Source: Methanomicrobiaceae archaeon
Lineage (GTDB): Archaea; Halobacteriota; Methanomicrobia; Methanomicrobiales; Methanomicrobiaceae
Reading direction: 5' to 3'
Length of the DNA: 64,000 nt
NCBI GenBank assembly: GCA_029762625.1
Contig: JARVGI010000001.1
Location: 186,001-250,000, forward strand
A program made the translations under genes and the position numbers. Under the pieces are notes generated by a model that was not told the DNA's origin, ran no database searches, and was given only the letters and a program-made list of their open reading frames with translations. Of this stretch, positions 62,806 to 64,000 are shown piece by piece (position 1 is the first letter of the stretch; each line of letters opens with the position of its first letter).

Positions 62806-64000
62806 CTATCTCCGGTCGATGAACCGTTTCGGGCGGCCCTTCGCCCGGTAGAGTTCAAGCCCGCCGGGATCGGCGAAATGAAAGGCCACATCGAACATAC
62901 CGTCGTTGTACTGGTCGAAGAGCGGGCGTTTCGCGCCGAAAAAGGATGTGATGAAGGTGTGCTCGACCAGTTCCCGGTCGCATGCTGATGTTTCCTCGCA
63001 TTCCACGCTCACCCGTAATGTGGTTCCGCTCTCTCCCCCTCCTCCATACAAAAACGCCTCGTACTCACCGGTGAGGTACTCCATGTTGTCGCGGGAAAAG
63101 ACCCCCCGTTCGATGTCGACGCGGTTCACCGGCACGCCTGCGACCCAGAAAGTCTCCGCCTCGCGCTGGGGATTGAGGACCTTCATATGAGTCCTCCCGC
63201 AGGCGCACCGCTCTCTCGTCATTACCATGGTGGTGTCCTCGGTATCATAATTGATGAGCACCATCCCGGCCTTTTCGCCGACCGGGATGAGCGTGGTAAG
63301 CACGATCCGCCCGCACTCGCCGTCCTCCACGAACCCGCTGATGCCCGGGTCGTAGAGATCCATGTGCACCAGGTCTTCGGGCACGTGGAGCCCGCTCATT
63401 TCGCTGCATTCTCCGCACATCGTCCCTTCCGTCGACCCGTAGGTGTTGTAGACATCGACGCCCCAGACTTCAGCGAGAAATGCCCTGGATTCGGGAGCAA
63501 AACTCTCGCCCCCCACAACCAGCCTGCGGATGCCGCTCTCTGCGGGGTCGATGCCCATATCCCTGAGGCGACGGGCGAGCCGGAGCAGCTTGAAGACGCT
63601 CCCGATGATTGCGGTGGGCCGGTAACTGGTGATCACGCGGGGGGGGAAGGTGCACCTCCCCTCCGGAATAACACAGAATCCCACGTTGCGGGCGGCAAGG
63701 GTCATCGTGTTCGCTCCCACGTTCATGCCGTAGTTTGCACAGACCACCACGCGGTCGTCAGGGCCAAACCCCTGCGATGTGAAAATGCGCGCGTATTTTT
63801 CCGCGTACCGCAGCCAGTCCCCCCATGTCAGAAAGAAGGCTTTTGGGATTCCGCTCGTCCCGCTGGTCTCATGGAGGGTAAAGATGCTGTTCCAGTCAAC
63901 GCTCATGAACCCGAAATCACCGGTGAACGGCGGCTGGTGTTCCCTGATGGTTTCCCCGCCGACAACAGGCAGTGACAACAGGTCTTCGTGCTCCCGGATC
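62806..64000 (-). CDS. Coenzyme F390 synthetase-like adenylate-forming enzyme (5' end outside the window)
   Basis: About 398 codons of a gene whose start lies beyond 64000; the frame continues IREHEDLLSLPVVGGETI to the edge. It is an ANL (phenylacetate-CoA ligase-like) enzyme: FTLHETSGTSGIPKAFFLT (ATP motif), VVVCANYGMNVGANTM, VYNTYGSTEGTMCGECSEMS (A5 motif) and CACGRTHMKVLNP. In methanogens this family makes F390 by adenylating or guanylating coenzyme F420, a redox signal. Other ANL roles are possible. Confidence 0.85.
   Translation of the reverse strand, partial: IREHEDLLSLPVVGGETIREHQPPFTGDFGFMSVDWNSIFTLHETSGTSGIPKAFFLTWGDWLRYAEKYARIFTSQGFGPDDRVVVCANYGMNVGANTMTLAARNVGFCVIPEGRCTFPPRVITSYRPTAIIGSVFKLLRLARRLRDMGIDPAESGIRRLVVGGESFAPESRAFLAEVWGVDVYNTYGSTEGTMCGECSEMSGLHVPEDLVHMDLYDPGISGFVEDGECGRIVLTTLIPVGEKAGMVLINYDTEDTTMVMTRERCACGRTHMKVLNPQREAETFWVAGVPVNRVDIERGVFSRDNMEYLTGEYEAFLYGGGGESGTTLRVSVECEETSACDRELVEHTFITSFFGAKRPLFDQYNDGMFDVAFHFADPGGLELYRAKGRPKRFIDRR

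Noticed and set aside
1-64000. Complete restriction-modification, toxin-antitoxin or CRISPR system
   Set aside because: Only a solitary methyltransferase and a broken Fic fragment were found; no partner genes.

Overview
The window looks like a high-GC chromosomal segment of a methanogenic euryarchaeon, most likely order Methanomicrobiales. Pointers are a coenzyme F390 synthetase-like gene, HypD, the NifX/MinD/MinD/DUF134 cluster, class I archaeal-type FBP aldolase with a HxlB gene, an archaeal alpha-glucan phosphorylase, an ArcS-type DUF5591 protein, PEGA and COG1361 surface proteins, and archaeal TATA-box promoters with short leaders. The species assignment is inference from gene content only.

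Layout. 0-3.2 kb: end of a sugar/polysaccharide locus (partial glycosyltransferase, UDP-galactopyranose mutase-like flavoprotein), then a sodium:solute symporter with a 34-residue membrane accessory protein behind a composite palindrome. 3.3-7.0 kb: a tightly overlapped leuA/cimA-ilvB-ilvN operon. 7-10.2 kb: two DUF4013 membrane proteins and purH. 10.3-15.4 kb: a PUA/PP-loop sulfotransfer-type protein, then grpE-dnaK-dnaJ. 15.3-20 kb: ArcS-like DUF5591, Trm-G10-type tRNA methyltransferase (apparent CTG start), an unknown protein with a nuclease-like pattern, and a HerA-like ATPase. 20-26.5 kb: surface protein, proline dehydrogenase-like protein, ABC-2 exporter, a Fic gene remnant abutting an APC permease, lipoprotein.

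26.5-32.6 kb is the least ordinary stretch: a 0.7-kb zone without a convincing gene, a PEGA lipoprotein, and an ABC cassette (ATPase, FtsX/MacB permease, large CARDB-like surface protein) lying between an intact tRNA-Thr gene and a 36-bp degenerate copy of its anticodon region in direct orientation. A truncated methyltransferase and an AT-rich open frame sit next to the tRNA. This reads as an old tRNA-associated insertion, now without an integrase.

32.8-41.4 kb: TIM-barrel protein, the DUF134/MinD/MinD/NifX metal-cofactor operon, radical SAM protein, MerR-like protein, MscS channel, hypD, tRNA-Arg(CCG), and a USP-USP-GNAT fusion protein. 41.4-50 kb: glucan phosphorylase, two tandem flavin-reductase-like proteins, a hxlB-aminotransferase-M42 peptidase operon, a solitary beta-class DNA methyltransferase (apparent non-ATG start), a small ferritin-like protein. 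50-64 kb: UbiA prenyltransferase, aldehyde dehydrogenase/exonuclease III pair, SLC13 transporter with RCK_C domains, split YeeE/YedE pair, wHTH protein, FBP aldolase, M1 aminopeptidase, CDF transporter fused to a NifX-like domain, DUF1622 protein behind a 39-bp tandem repeat, and a 5'-truncated (by the window edge) coenzyme F390 synthetase-like gene.

Most genes are housekeeping. I do not see a complete defence system, CRISPR array, integrase or transposase. The observations most worth following are the non-ATG starts, the Fic/APC junction, the tRNA-Thr duplication around the ABC cassette, the USP-USP-GNAT fusion, and the nuclease-like protein beside HerA.
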